In this document: positions 6,063 to 14,830 of the stretch, one piece after another
How the letters are laid out: each line of letters begins with the position of its first letter
Numbering within the stretch: the stretch's first letter is position 1
Notes under the pieces: generated by a model
Told to the model about the DNA's origin: nothing
The model's database searches: none
The model's input: the letters and a program-made list of their open reading frames with translations, nothing else
Made by a program: the position numbers and the translations under genes
Virus record (IMG/VR): IMGVR_UViG_3300044970_001020
Coordinates: 1 to 39,732 of that record
Origin: a virus
Direction: 5' to 3' (one strand)
DNA: 39,732 bases

Positions 6063-7318
6063 AATTAAAGGATATAAAACCAAACCCAAACAACCCACGG
6101 GTTCTTAGAGATGACAAGTTTCAAAAGCTAAAGCAAAGTATCACGGAGTTTCCAAAGATGTTAAGCCTTCGCCCAATGGTCATTGATGAAAACAACGTGG
6201 TTCTTGGTGGCAACATGAGGCTAAGGGCTTTACAAGAACTTGGATTTAATGACATTGACGAGGCATGGGTAAAGCGAAGCAGCGATTTAACTGAGGAAGA
6301 AAAGAAGCGGTTTATCATTGCGGACAATGTTGCTTTCGGTGAATGGGATTGGGACACACTTGCGAACGATTGGGAGGTTGTGGACTTGGAGGCATGGGGC
6401 TTGGATATACCGCAGTTTGACACTGTGGAGCAGTTGGAGGCAAGTGAGGACGATTACGACGTGCCTGAGGGAGGCATTGAAACGGATATTGTTATTGGTG
6501 ACTTGTTTGAAATTGGGGAGCATCGGTTACTTTGTGGGGATAGCACGGACTCGGACGCGGTTGCAAGGTTAATGAACGGGGAGAAATGGAATTTATTAGC
6601 TACTTCCCCTCCCTACAATCAAGGTGAAAGTAATGGTGATTTATTACATACAAAAGGATTAGGGGTTGGTAAAAAACAGGCAAGTTTATATAATCAAAAA
6701 AATACCGATAATAAAACTTCCGAAGATTATTTTAATTTTTGTATTAATATATTAAACACATCATCAATATATAGAAATATAGAAGACCATTCAGTTTGTT
6801 GGAATGTAGCTTATAATGCTAAAAGTAGAAATGATTACGGTAAAATTATATTTTCAGATTTAAATCCTTTTGATGTAAAAGAAACAATTATATGGGATAA
6901 AACACATTCTATAAATTTACCACAAATAGGAATATATTCAAGAAGATGTGAATTTGTTTTTGTTATGTCTTCAAATGATAAATATAGAACAAGTCAAATT
7001 TATAATGATTGTCGTTGGAATTATTGGCAGATTAAATCGGCTGGGAGTCAAATTACTGGAGAAGAAATTGAACATAGGGCAACATTTCCTATTGAGTTTG
7101 CATCTAAAATGATTGCAGATTTTTCATTGCAGAATGATTTAATATACGAACCATTTACAGGCTCTGGAACAACAATGGTAGCCGCGCACCAACTTAAACG
7201 CAAGTGTTATGGCATGGAACTTGACCCAAAGTATTGTCAAGTCATCATTGACAGGATGCGTAAACTTGATTCATCATTGGTTATTAAGCGTAATGGCATG
7301 GAGTTAAAAACTTCGTAA
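6059..7318 (+). CDS. ParB-like domain fused to a beta-class DNA methyltransferase
   Basis: This is a 419-residue fusion. Residues 1-95 are a ParB/sulfiredoxin-like domain, with IKPNPNNPR and GGNMRLRALQELG. The rest is an amino-methyltransferase (N6-adenine or N4-cytosine). Catalytic motif IV, SPPY, is at 183-186 and the SAM-binding motif I, FTGSGTT, at 366-372, the order of the beta class. The piece between them is the target-recognition region. It is much more AT-rich than either end (about 6620-7160), which suggests it was swapped. No restriction partner is seen. The likely role is protecting phage DNA from host restriction. It is the last gene before the terminase. Confidence 0.85.
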   Translation: MKLKDIKPNPNNPRVLRDDKFQKLKQSITEFPKMLSLRPMVIDENNVVLGGNMRLRALQELGFNDIDEAWVKRSSDLTEEEKKRFIIADNVAFGEWDWDTLANDWEVVDLEAWGLDIPQFDTVEQLEASEDDYDVPEGGIETDIVIGDLFEIGEHRLLCGDSTDSDAVARLMNGEKWNLLATSPPYNQGESNGDLLHTKGLGVGKKQASLYNQKNTDNKTSEDYFNFCINILNTSSIYRNIEDHSVCWNVAYNAKSRNDYGKIIFSDLNPFDVKETIIWDKTHSINLPQIGIYSRRCEFVFVMSSNDKYRTSQIYNDCRWNYWQIKSAGSQITGEEIEHRATFPIEFASKMIADFSLQNDLIYEPFTGSGTTMVAAHQLKRKCYGMELDPKYCQVIIDRMRKLDSSLVIKRNGMELKTS

Positions 7319-7328
7319 AACATCGTAA

Positions 7329-7637
7329 ATGAGAGAAGGAAGGAATGGCGGGAAACTTAGAAATGGAGGTACGGGAGCAGGCGGACGCCCTAAGAAACTC
7401 CCAGCCCTTGACTTGATTATGGCTAATGTCATGGGACAGGAAAAGGACGGTATAACGGCAGCCGAAGCCATTATCATGAAGCTAAGGGAACAGGCGGCAA
7501 AGGGTGACATCAAGGCGGCTCAGTTGCTCCTTGACCGTGCCTACGGTAAAAGCAAACAGAACATTGACATAACGACGCAAGGGGAAAAGGTGACCGTGCC
7601 AACGATAATATTTACAAAGGATGCAGATAAAGGTTAG
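7329..7637 (+). CDS. Probable small terminase subunit
   Basis: This 102-residue protein has an N-terminal Gly/Arg-rich stretch (GGTGAGGRPKK) and a helical part, TAAEAIIMKLREQAAKGDIKAAQLLLDRAYG. This recalls the DUF5681-like proteins found just before large terminases. Position supports a DNA-recognition role in packaging: it directly precedes the large subunit and overlaps it by 17 bases. The family itself is not diagnostic. Confidence 0.55.
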   Translation: MREGRNGGKLRNGGTGAGGRPKKLPALDLIMANVMGQEKDGITAAEAIIMKLREQAAKGDIKAAQLLLDRAYGKSKQNIDITTQGEKVTVPTIIFTKDADKG

Positions 7638-8850
7638 TGAAAAGTATGAAGCCCTTTGGCAACCGAAAACCCGTTACTTCCTTATAACTGGTGGACGTGG
7701 TTCGGCGAAGTCATTTACCGTGGGGCTTTGGGCGTGTAATATGCTTTTGGCAAACAAGGGTTGGAAGGTACTTTTCACACGTTATACCTTATCAAGTGCT
7801 AACATTTCCGTGATACCTGAGTTCCGTGAAAAGATTGACTTACTTGGCGTCGGTGATGAGTTTCAAATGACCAACGCGCAAATAAGTCACAAAGTAACAG
7901 GGAGTGAAATAATCTTCTCAGGTATTAAAACAAGTTCGGGAAATCAAACGGCAAAGTTAAAGTCAATACCAGCGTTAAACGTGTTCATCGTTGATGAGGC
8001 TGAAGAGTTTGTAAGCGAAAAGGACTTTGATACAATAGATGAATCAATTCGTATGCCTGACACGCCTAATATTGTAATACTGGTTATGAACCCTCAAGAC
8101 GTGGAGCACTGGATATGGAAACGGTGGTTTGAAAAGTCGCATCGCATGGAAACGATTGACGGGCAAATGATACCGATAAGCACACACGCAGACATAACAC
8201 ACATACATACAACGTACTTTGATAATTACCACAACCTAAGCAAAGATTACTTAAATAAGATTGAGCAAATAAAAAGCCAATACCCTGAGGCATACGCGCA
8301 CAGGTTCTTAGGTAAATGGCTGGATAAAAAACAAGGGGTGATATTTGACAACTGGGCTGAGGGAGAGTTCGATGTTAGCCTTCCTTTTGGTTACGGGCTT
8401 GACTTCGGCTTTTACCCTGACCCGTTGGCATTGGTCAAGGTGGCAGTCGACAAAGGTGCAAAGAAAATATACGTTGAGGAAATCATTTATAAACAGTCCC
8501 TTTCTTACGAGGCAGTCATTGAGCAAATGAACCATTTCGTTAGCCCCAACGCTATGGTAATTGCGGACACAAGTGAACCACGTTTGATTGAAGCTTTGCA
8601 GCAACGGGGCTTGAATGTGCAAAAGGCGGAGAAAGGGGCTGGTTCAATCGTGGAAGGGATAAAGAAAATGTTGGATTATCAAATCATTGTGACACCTGAG
8701 TCTTATAATTTAAAGCATGAGTTAAGGAATTATATTTGGAACGACCGCAAATCTTCCACGCCCTTAGACGCAGATAACCACGGGTGCGATTCCCTTAGGT
8801 ATATATTTTCAAGGCTGGCGCAAGGCAGCGATTTACTTGCATTTAATTAA
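7621..8850 (+). CDS. terL: Terminase large subunit
   Basis: This 409-residue packaging motor has two domains. The ATPase has Walker A GGRGSAKS (24-31) and Walker B VFIVDEAEE with Asp125-Glu126. The C-terminal RNase H-like nuclease begins at YGLDFGFYPDP, its first metal-binding Asp. It continues with VIADTSEP and ends with DADNHGCDSLRY, the last acidic cluster. Length and motifs fit the Terminase_3-type enzymes. It translocates DNA into proheads at the portal and cuts it. Confidence 0.95.
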   Translation: MQIKVSEKYEALWQPKTRYFLITGGRGSAKSFTVGLWACNMLLANKGWKVLFTRYTLSSANISVIPEFREKIDLLGVGDEFQMTNAQISHKVTGSEIIFSGIKTSSGNQTAKLKSIPALNVFIVDEAEEFVSEKDFDTIDESIRMPDTPNIVILVMNPQDVEHWIWKRWFEKSHRMETIDGQMIPISTHADITHIHTTYFDNYHNLSKDYLNKIEQIKSQYPEAYAHRFLGKWLDKKQGVIFDNWAEGEFDVSLPFGYGLDFGFYPDPLALVKVAVDKGAKKIYVEEIIYKQSLSYEAVIEQMNHFVSPNAMVIADTSEPRLIEALQQRGLNVQKAEKGAGSIVEGIKKMLDYQIIVTPESYNLKHELRNYIWNDRKSSTPLDADNHGCDSLRYIFSRLAQGSDLLAFN

Positions 8851-8861
8851 AATAAAGAAAT

Positions 8862-9158
8862 ATGACAGATAAAGAAAAGGCGTTAATCATCATTGACTTA
8901 ATCGAAAAGATTACTCAGGAAATCATTGATAAGCCAATGCAAAGAAAGAAATACTTGCAAATGCGAGGTCACCTTGAAAAAGCCGTGAAGCTAACAGGGA
9001 ACGGAATCAAACGGGAATGGTCACGACCGCCCAGCCTTCCATTGGTAAGTCATGCCAAAGCAGAACCAGTTCCTTTCGTGCCAACAACAAAGGAAACCAA
9101 TGGCGATTTATTGGCTGATAACATTCCCGTGATAATCAAAAAAGCAAGGAAAAGATAA
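8862..9158 (+). CDS. Hypothetical protein between terminase and tail chaperone
   Basis: This 98-residue protein has a helical N-terminal half (KEKALIIIDLIEKITQEI) and a Pro-rich C-terminal half ending in KKARKR. I do not recognise a family. It overlaps the tail chaperone gene as TAATG. Confidence 0.6.
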   Translation: MTDKEKALIIIDLIEKITQEIIDKPMQRKKYLQMRGHLEKAVKLTGNGIKREWSRPPSLPLVSHAKAEPVPFVPTTKETNGDLLADNIPVIIKKARKR

Positions 9159-10039
9159 TGGTAGTATTTAACATTGGCAACAAAGCCATCAAGTACAATT
9201 ATCCTGAGACGGCTGAGGATATAACATTGGAACAATACATCTACTTTGCCAAATTCCTTTTGCCCGAACATCCCAAAGTTGAATTGGAAGCGATTCAATA
9301 CATGAACGAAAGGGACGCGGTTTATCAAAAGATTTTACCGTATGCAAAGAAGTTGAAAGTTTATACAAAAAACGCTGAGCAAATAGACGTTGTTTATGAC
9401 TTAGGCAAAATATTACAAGAACAGGAGGTAAAGGACAATGTACGTCGTTTCTTACCATCATTAATAAGCCAATGGAATGAACTTGATAAACAACTTGAAT
9501 CACGCCTTGAAATCATGGACGAGGTCTGGGAGGCAAAAGAAAGATACCCTTACATGGCAAAGGTGGTAAACTACTTTACAGGCATTCCCCTTGACGCTTG
9601 CTTTGGCAAGGTGGCGGATAGCTTAGAATTAAAATACCTTGTATTCATTTACAGTAAGATAATGAATGCTATCAATACGCCAGCCGAAACCAAATATAAG
9701 CAACTGTACGATTTTAACGGCAAGGTTTACACGCTTCCAGAAAGGTTAATGGAAAAGTCAACACTCCTTGAGTTTACAATGGCGGCTCAGTACGATAAGG
9801 CAATGAATCAAGTTAAGAACGGTGACCCTCATGGGTTGTTAAACATCATGGCGGTTCTTTTAAAACCATTGGGCGAAGATTACAGCGACGAACTGTTTGA
9901 ACAAAACAAGATCGACTTTTTACAAATGTCCTTGCAAACATCATACGAGGTTGCTTTTTTTTTGACCAAGTTAAGCGAGAAATATACCTTAGATTTGCAG
10001 ACCTCTATGTTGCAAAGGGCGATGGAAAATCTCAATTAG
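9158..10039 (+). CDS. Tail assembly chaperone, zero-frame product (lambda G-like)
   Basis: This 293-residue, helical protein has a late region DPHGLLNIMAVLLKP (about 227-241) followed by a YEVAFFLTKL-type segment. This resembles siphovirus tail assembly chaperones, where a LAILYRPI-like stretch precedes the frameshift site. These chaperones coat the tape measure protein before tail tube polymerisation. The run of nine T at 9955-9963 near its 3' end allows a -1 shift into a conserved second frame. It lies six genes before the tape measure instead of directly before it. Confidence 0.65.
   Translation: MVVFNIGNKAIKYNYPETAEDITLEQYIYFAKFLLPEHPKVELEAIQYMNERDAVYQKILPYAKKLKVYTKNAEQIDVVYDLGKILQEQEVKDNVRRFLPSLISQWNELDKQLESRLEIMDEVWEAKERYPYMAKVVNYFTGIPLDACFGKVADSLELKYLVFIYSKIMNAINTPAETKYKQLYDFNGKVYTLPERLMEKSTLLEFTMAAQYDKAMNQVKNGDPHGLLNIMAVLLKPLGEDYSDELFEQNKIDFLQMSLQTSYEVAFFLTKLSEKYTLDLQTSMLQRAMENLN
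9955..9963 (+). promoter_or_regulatory. Slippery T9 run for -1 frameshift or transcriptional slippage
   Basis: The zero frame reads GCT TTT TTT TTG. Slipping back one base, or adding one T to the RNA, moves into the frame GAC CAA GTT. That frame stays open for 90 codons and ends exactly on the next gene's start as ATGA. Confidence 0.7.
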
Positions 10040-10236
10040 CAAGTGAAAGGCTCAATGAAAAATACGGTTGGTACTTGACAATAAAGAAAGTGGCGGAGTC
10101 TGGATTGTTTAATTTAAGCGGTTATACACCGATGGAATCAGCAGAAAAAGCAAAATTGTACCAAGTGTTTCAATACCTTGCAAGCAAAGCGGCAGAAGAA
10201 AAGGTAATCGATGATATATCTAAAAGCAAAAAATGA
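9964..10236 (+). CDS. Tail assembly chaperone, -1 frameshift extension (lambda T-like)
   Basis: This is 90 codons in the -1 frame, with no suitable start codon of their own, after the T9 run. The peptide contains EKYGWYLTIKKVAESG and YQVFQYLASKAAEEK. This is the GWY-x-T-I and v-x-x-x-L-A pattern of the second reading frame of siphovirus tail chaperones. Its TGA (10234-10236) overlaps the ATG of the next gene at 10233, the coupling seen throughout this operon. It also fills what would otherwise be a 193-base gap. The fused product would be about 359 residues. Confidence 0.7.
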   Translation, partial: DQVKREIYLRFADLYVAKGDGKSQLASERLNEKYGWYLTIKKVAESGLFNLSGYTPMESAEKAKLYQVFQYLASKAAEEKVIDDISKSKK

Positions 10237-10688
10237 GTTTAGTTCAATTAGCAAATATATTCGAAGCAGCCACAGACGCCGTAAACGGGTTAAACGGCTT
10301 TTCCTTTGGCTGGGCATCAGACCGCGTCCGCTCTCAAATATATACAGAAGAAGGCGAAAATAATACCAACATATTTCCACGTGTATTCTTTGCCGTGCCA
10401 ACCTTGACAAACAATCCAGTCACTCGGAGGGACACCTATCAAGTGACTTTGTTTTTTGATGACCTTTTAGGCTACGATGAAAACGGGGACGTTGATACAA
10501 CTTTACAAATAACCAAATGGTCAAATCTTATTGCCTTTGCTGAAAGGTTTATTTTGGAATTGGGAACAACGAAAACAACCAATAGCATTCCAGACCAAGT
10601 AAATCTTGTTTTGGATTCCTTTACATCGATTCAAAGGTTAATCACGGTGCAAGCTACTTTTAATATTTCAATCAAAAGCGAATGTTAG
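10233..10688 (+). CDS. Putative tail terminator or tail completion protein
   Basis: This 151-residue protein shows strand-rich patterns (YQVTLFFDDLLG, LITVQATFNISI) and a helix around SNLIAFAERFIL. Size, fold pattern and position among tail genes suit a tail terminator-type protein. I do not recognise a specific family. Confidence 0.45.
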   Translation: MSLVQLANIFEAATDAVNGLNGFSFGWASDRVRSQIYTEEGENNTNIFPRVFFAVPTLTNNPVTRRDTYQVTLFFDDLLGYDENGDVDTTLQITKWSNLIAFAERFILELGTTKTTNSIPDQVNLVLDSFTSIQRLITVQATFNISIKSEC

Positions 10689-11209
10689 AAGGGTTACAAA
10701 AGTTAGCGGACGATATAAGCGCTTTAGCCATTGAGGTCATTGCGATGGAATGGCGGGCACAGGGGCATGAGTTATCAGGCTCAGCGGTTAAACAAATGGA
10801 AACGGTTGTAAAGTTTGAAATCAATACGCTTGTCATTGAGGGGCTTGTTCCTGATTACATGGCAATAAATAACTCAGGGGTAACGGCGGCAAGGATTCCT
10901 TACACGCCTAATTCTGGCAGACCGCCAAGTAAATATATAAGCGGCTTAATTGATTACGTCAAACGACGAATGGGTAAAAGTGACAAAGAGGCAAAGAGTA
11001 TCGCTTTTGCCATTGCATCAAAGCATAAGAAAGAAGGAATGCCAACAAAAGGCTCAGTAAGATTTAGCACAACGGGTAAACGAACAGGGTTCATCGAACA
11101 GGCTTTGGATAAGAATAGTGCAAAGTTTATTGAGTTAATCGAGAATGCCATTACCTTTAGCGTGGAGGCAACTATTGAAAGTTATTACAAATCAATTCTT
11201 AACAGATGA
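10682..11209 (+). CDS. Putative neck or tail completion protein
   Basis: This 175-residue protein has a helical start (LQKLADDISALAIEVIAMEW), a middle with IPYTPNSGRPPSKYI, and a C-terminal VRFSTTGKRTGF then helix. The size and the arrangement of helices around a basic, glycine-containing loop recall HK97 gp10-type neck proteins. The assignment rests on position. It overlaps both neighbours. Confidence 0.4.
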   Translation: MLEGLQKLADDISALAIEVIAMEWRAQGHELSGSAVKQMETVVKFEINTLVIEGLVPDYMAINNSGVTAARIPYTPNSGRPPSKYISGLIDYVKRRMGKSDKEAKSIAFAIASKHKKEGMPTKGSVRFSTTGKRTGFIEQALDKNSAKFIELIENAITFSVEATIESYYKSILNR

Positions 11210-12408
11210 GTTACACGATAAATCCAGACACGTTATCAAGCCTTCTTTATCCTGTATCTTATCGCAGCCTTGAGCCTTCGGCGGTTGTTCAGCAACAAAT
11301 AGACGTTTATGTTGGTGGCAGCCTTGCGGGTTCTTTTCTTGCGGCTCAAACGGGTACAAGTGGAAGCAGCGCGGTCTTTGATACCAATGTTCAATCTTTC
11401 CTTTACTCAGACGTTGCACCCGTAACAGGAACAAAGACAAGTTTCTTTGGAACGCTTGATACTTATTCCTTGACAAATAACACGGATGTAATAAAGTCCG
11501 TTTACACGGTGGCAAAGAACCAAACGGTATCAAGTGCTGGATTCCTTGTAACCTCAACGGCAAGCCAAACAAGTAGCACGGCATATGTTATTCCTTCCCA
11601 GTTTTACGGGGATGAATTTGACTTAAACGACTTTTATCAACCGTCGGCAAATCCTTTTAGATTCCTTACCACTAATAACCAAGATAGGCGATGCAATGAG
11701 GATGGCAATATATTTCTTTCATTTGTTGGCAAAGGGGTAAACGCTGGAAGGTTTCAATTTTATACAAAGGCTGGGTCAAGTGCGGAGACGATTGTGGACT
11801 TTGTTGTTTCCTCAGCTTCAAACGATTTATATTCTTTGTCGGTTGGTGCGGCTAATGTCTTTGGAAGTTCGGCAGTATTTCACATGGGTAATTTTCCAGC
11901 CTCACCAAGCGCGTACAATTATTATTCCGTATCGGTTGGGTATTACGACGGTAGTTATACGCAGCACTCAGAAAGTATTGAGATTTTCCTTGAGCCTAAT
12001 TGTTCAGATAATATTGATTTGCATTGGTTCGGAAAATATGGCGGTGCTGAAAGTTACCAGTTCCGTGGTTTGATAATTGACCTACAAAATGCCAATGCTG
12101 ATATAATCAATATATCGCAGCCGTGGAATGTGGCGGCAAGTCCACGGGCAAACAGTTTTGATAAAACAATCATCAAGACAAATCAAAGGGTAAATAAAAG
12201 AAAGCAAGTTAAATGTAATATTCCACACGAAGACGCAGTTTACATTGCCTCAATGTTTTATTCCCCTGAGGTCTACATCATCGAAAATGGTAAGTATGTC
12301 AATGTTACTATTTCCAACGCGGAAACATTGACGGACAACAACAGGGCAACTGATATCGAAGTTAACTTTGAAATTACCTATCCAAATAAACCAACCGCCC
12401 AGTTATGA
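11206..12408 (+). CDS. Structural protein upstream of the tape measure, probably distal tail or baseplate
   Basis: This 400-residue protein is rich in Ser, Thr, Tyr and beta strands. It ends in a compact domain with KRKQVKCNIPHEDAV and TDIEVNFEITYPNKP. No motif identifies it. It pairs with the 807-residue gene after it (ATGA overlap) and precedes the tape measure, so a distal tail role is most likely. Confidence 0.5.
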   Translation: MSYTINPDTLSSLLYPVSYRSLEPSAVVQQQIDVYVGGSLAGSFLAAQTGTSGSSAVFDTNVQSFLYSDVAPVTGTKTSFFGTLDTYSLTNNTDVIKSVYTVAKNQTVSSAGFLVTSTASQTSSTAYVIPSQFYGDEFDLNDFYQPSANPFRFLTTNNQDRRCNEDGNIFLSFVGKGVNAGRFQFYTKAGSSAETIVDFVVSSASNDLYSLSVGAANVFGSSAVFHMGNFPASPSAYNYYSVSVGYYDGSYTQHSESIEIFLEPNCSDNIDLHWFGKYGGAESYQFRGLIIDLQNANADIINISQPWNVAASPRANSFDKTIIKTNQRVNKRKQVKCNIPHEDAVYIASMFYSPEVYIIENGKYVNVTISNAETLTDNNRATDIEVNFEITYPNKPTAQL

Positions 12409-14828
12409 TAAAATTATTTATAGGCGGGCAAGAAGTAGATTTAAATCAAGATGAAGTCAATGTAACGATTGATTATTCCATTGAAAACATTGACTTTGGT
12501 AATATATCGGGTGCGCATTCTAAAAGAAATGTGACGTTACCCGCAACAAAAACAAACGTAAACATATTCCAAAACATCACCGACGCTGGAACGATTGTAA
12601 CCAATGCTTATAAATTATTATCAGCAAGGCTTGAAGCCGATGGCGTGCCAATTCTCACAGGGAAAGCAAGGTTGGAGGGTGCAGATTTACAAGCAATCAA
12701 TTCGGGTTTTGTTGCGTCCAATTTCAAGGTCTCATTGATTGGAAACAATGCTGATTGGTTTTCCGACGTGGGCAACACATTAGTGAGGGATTTAGGCTGG
12801 GACGACATAGAAATAAATACGGCAAATGTAAAAACCAATTACGACCCGTTGACCTCAGAACATTGCTACATCTTGATGAAATGGAAGGCATGGGAAAATG
12901 AAACATTCATTGTAAACAATGAAATGACCCCAGCCATTTTTGTTTGGCAAGTATTGGAAAAGGCATTTTTAAATAGAGGTTATCAGTTAAACAGTATTTT
13001 TAAGACCGACCCTTTTAACCGCCTTATTATTCCAATGGGTTTAGAACTTGGCGCGGATTATTTAAATGACTTTGTAAACCTCAGGGCTTCGTCTCCGAGT
13101 CCGTCATTATTAAGCAATTCAAATCCTTCGCCTATTCTTATAACCTTTACAGACGAAACAACATCGCCAAACTTTGACACAGGCGCTAACTATTCAAGTG
13201 GGGTTTATACTGTGCCAATTACGGCAACATATACGTTAAAGGCTGAATTAAATATTGCAACTACTATTATTATACCAGCGCCAACCGATGAAGTATTAGT
13301 AGGCTGGGAAATAAACGGGGTATTTGAGGAAGGTGAAGACCTTGGACAAGAAACAGATTTTGACGATTCGGTAATCATTGAATTTATTACCGATTTGGTT
13401 GAAGGCGACTTAGTTCGATTTGTCGTAAAACATAATAACGCTGGCTTCATTATGGGGTTAAACGGCTCAATCGAAATCATAGGAAGCAAAGCTATCTTTG
13501 AGGCTGGAAGAACATTTGATTTACAATATGTTATTCCTATTACATGGTACGTCCGTGATGTAATTGCAGACCTTACAACCATTTTCAACCTTGCATGGGA
13601 AACCAACGTACAAAGCAAACAAGTTTACGCGTACCCAAAAGATGATTATACAATAAGGTATAGGGCTGATGCTACGGGAGCAATAAGCCTTACAAGTTTT
13701 GACGGCTTTTTTAAAGCTTCAGATAAATACGATTTAAATACCCGTGACCTTGATGGCTCGGAGTTCCAAATCTTAGACGGCTACAAATCAAGTCAGGTGC
13801 TTGCTTATGCCACGGACGATGATACAACAAACAAAGAGGAAGAAAGACGCGGGGTAAATATTTATTCTGGTGGTTACAATTTTCCTACGGACAGATTTGA
13901 CAACGGGGTTGAATTTATTTATACAAAGTTCTTTGCCAAAACAATTCACATAAGCGATGTTGAAATAACATCGGGAGGAATTTACGGCGCACAAATGCCG
14001 CTTGTCTTTGGTGACGATTATAACACGGTAACAGATGCTGAACCCAATTATAATCTTGCACCTCGTTTGCTTTATTACGCTGGTAGGCGCAACGGATTAG
14101 ATGGATATATAAGGTTATACGATGAAACATCAAGTGCCTCAAGTGCTTTTGATTTTCCTGCTGCCTTCATGGTAAATTACAATGACCCGAGTGGAGGGGA
14201 TTTTAATCTTTCCTTTTCCGATGAGGTTACCAATTTTACAAACGTAATGCAAGGTATTTTTAAGACCTTTCATTTACAGACTTACAAGCGCATTGAACTG
14301 GGAAAGGTTTATACCACCTTTGCAAAATTGAAGCCAAAGGACATAACGCAGCTTTCATTTAGGCGCAAGGGAATCATTGGTTCATCAAACTTTATTATAC
14401 AAAGTATTGAGTATAACCCGAAATCAAACAGTCCAGCCAAAACGGTTTTATTATATGATGAAAAACCAAATGTAAATGATTTGACAAAAGTTGTCAACAC
14501 GATAACATTGGCTGGGGCTTCGCCTCAATCGGGAACGGTAACAGGGTCGGGCAGCGGCTTAGTGGGAGCAAATGGAGCGACGGTGAACATCCAATTATCT
14601 TACACGCCGTTTATTAACTCAATGACTAATGTACTTGTACTTCCTGTTAACTCTGGTATCACTCAGGTAAGCAACACGAATGCAAATGTACTTGTATTCC
14701 AGAACGGGCAAAAGTTGATACCAACTATTCAATATATAATTAGTGGTTCAACTATTGGAATTAATGTGAATACTCATTACGATGGTGCAAATTATGAAGT
14801 AGTTGTAAATGGCGTAACAAAAGGATAA
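12405..14828 (+). CDS. Large tail or baseplate protein with a C-terminal fibre-type module
   Basis: This 807-residue protein begins MIKLFIGGQEVDLNQDE, followed by SKRNVTLPATKTN, which recalls baseplate hub or tail-associated proteins of Bacteroidota phages. The last 60 residues (about 745-805) form a module with VLVFQNGQKL and GANYEVVV. The same module occurs twice in the large fibre gene (about 25640-25770 and 26170-26345), so the domain is shared between baseplate and fibre. No peptidase motif is visible. Confidence 0.55.
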   Translation: MIKLFIGGQEVDLNQDEVNVTIDYSIENIDFGNISGAHSKRNVTLPATKTNVNIFQNITDAGTIVTNAYKLLSARLEADGVPILTGKARLEGADLQAINSGFVASNFKVSLIGNNADWFSDVGNTLVRDLGWDDIEINTANVKTNYDPLTSEHCYILMKWKAWENETFIVNNEMTPAIFVWQVLEKAFLNRGYQLNSIFKTDPFNRLIIPMGLELGADYLNDFVNLRASSPSPSLLSNSNPSPILITFTDETTSPNFDTGANYSSGVYTVPITATYTLKAELNIATTIIIPAPTDEVLVGWEINGVFEEGEDLGQETDFDDSVIIEFITDLVEGDLVRFVVKHNNAGFIMGLNGSIEIIGSKAIFEAGRTFDLQYVIPITWYVRDVIADLTTIFNLAWETNVQSKQVYAYPKDDYTIRYRADATGAISLTSFDGFFKASDKYDLNTRDLDGSEFQILDGYKSSQVLAYATDDDTTNKEEERRGVNIYSGGYNFPTDRFDNGVEFIYTKFFAKTIHISDVEITSGGIYGAQMPLVFGDDYNTVTDAEPNYNLAPRLLYYAGRRNGLDGYIRLYDETSSASSAFDFPAAFMVNYNDPSGGDFNLSFSDEVTNFTNVMQGIFKTFHLQTYKRIELGKVYTTFAKLKPKDITQLSFRRKGIIGSSNFIIQSIEYNPKSNSPAKTVLLYDEKPNVNDLTKVVNTITLAGASPQSGTVTGSGSGLVGANGATVNIQLSYTPFINSMTNVLVLPVNSGITQVSNTNANVLVFQNGQKLIPTIQYIISGSTIGINVNTHYDGANYEVVVNGVTKG

Positions 14829-14830
14829 TC

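Noticed and set aside
8308-8622. Minus-strand open frame opposite the terminase
   Set aside because: It lies wholly inside terL, has no overlap logic with neighbours and no recognisable motif.
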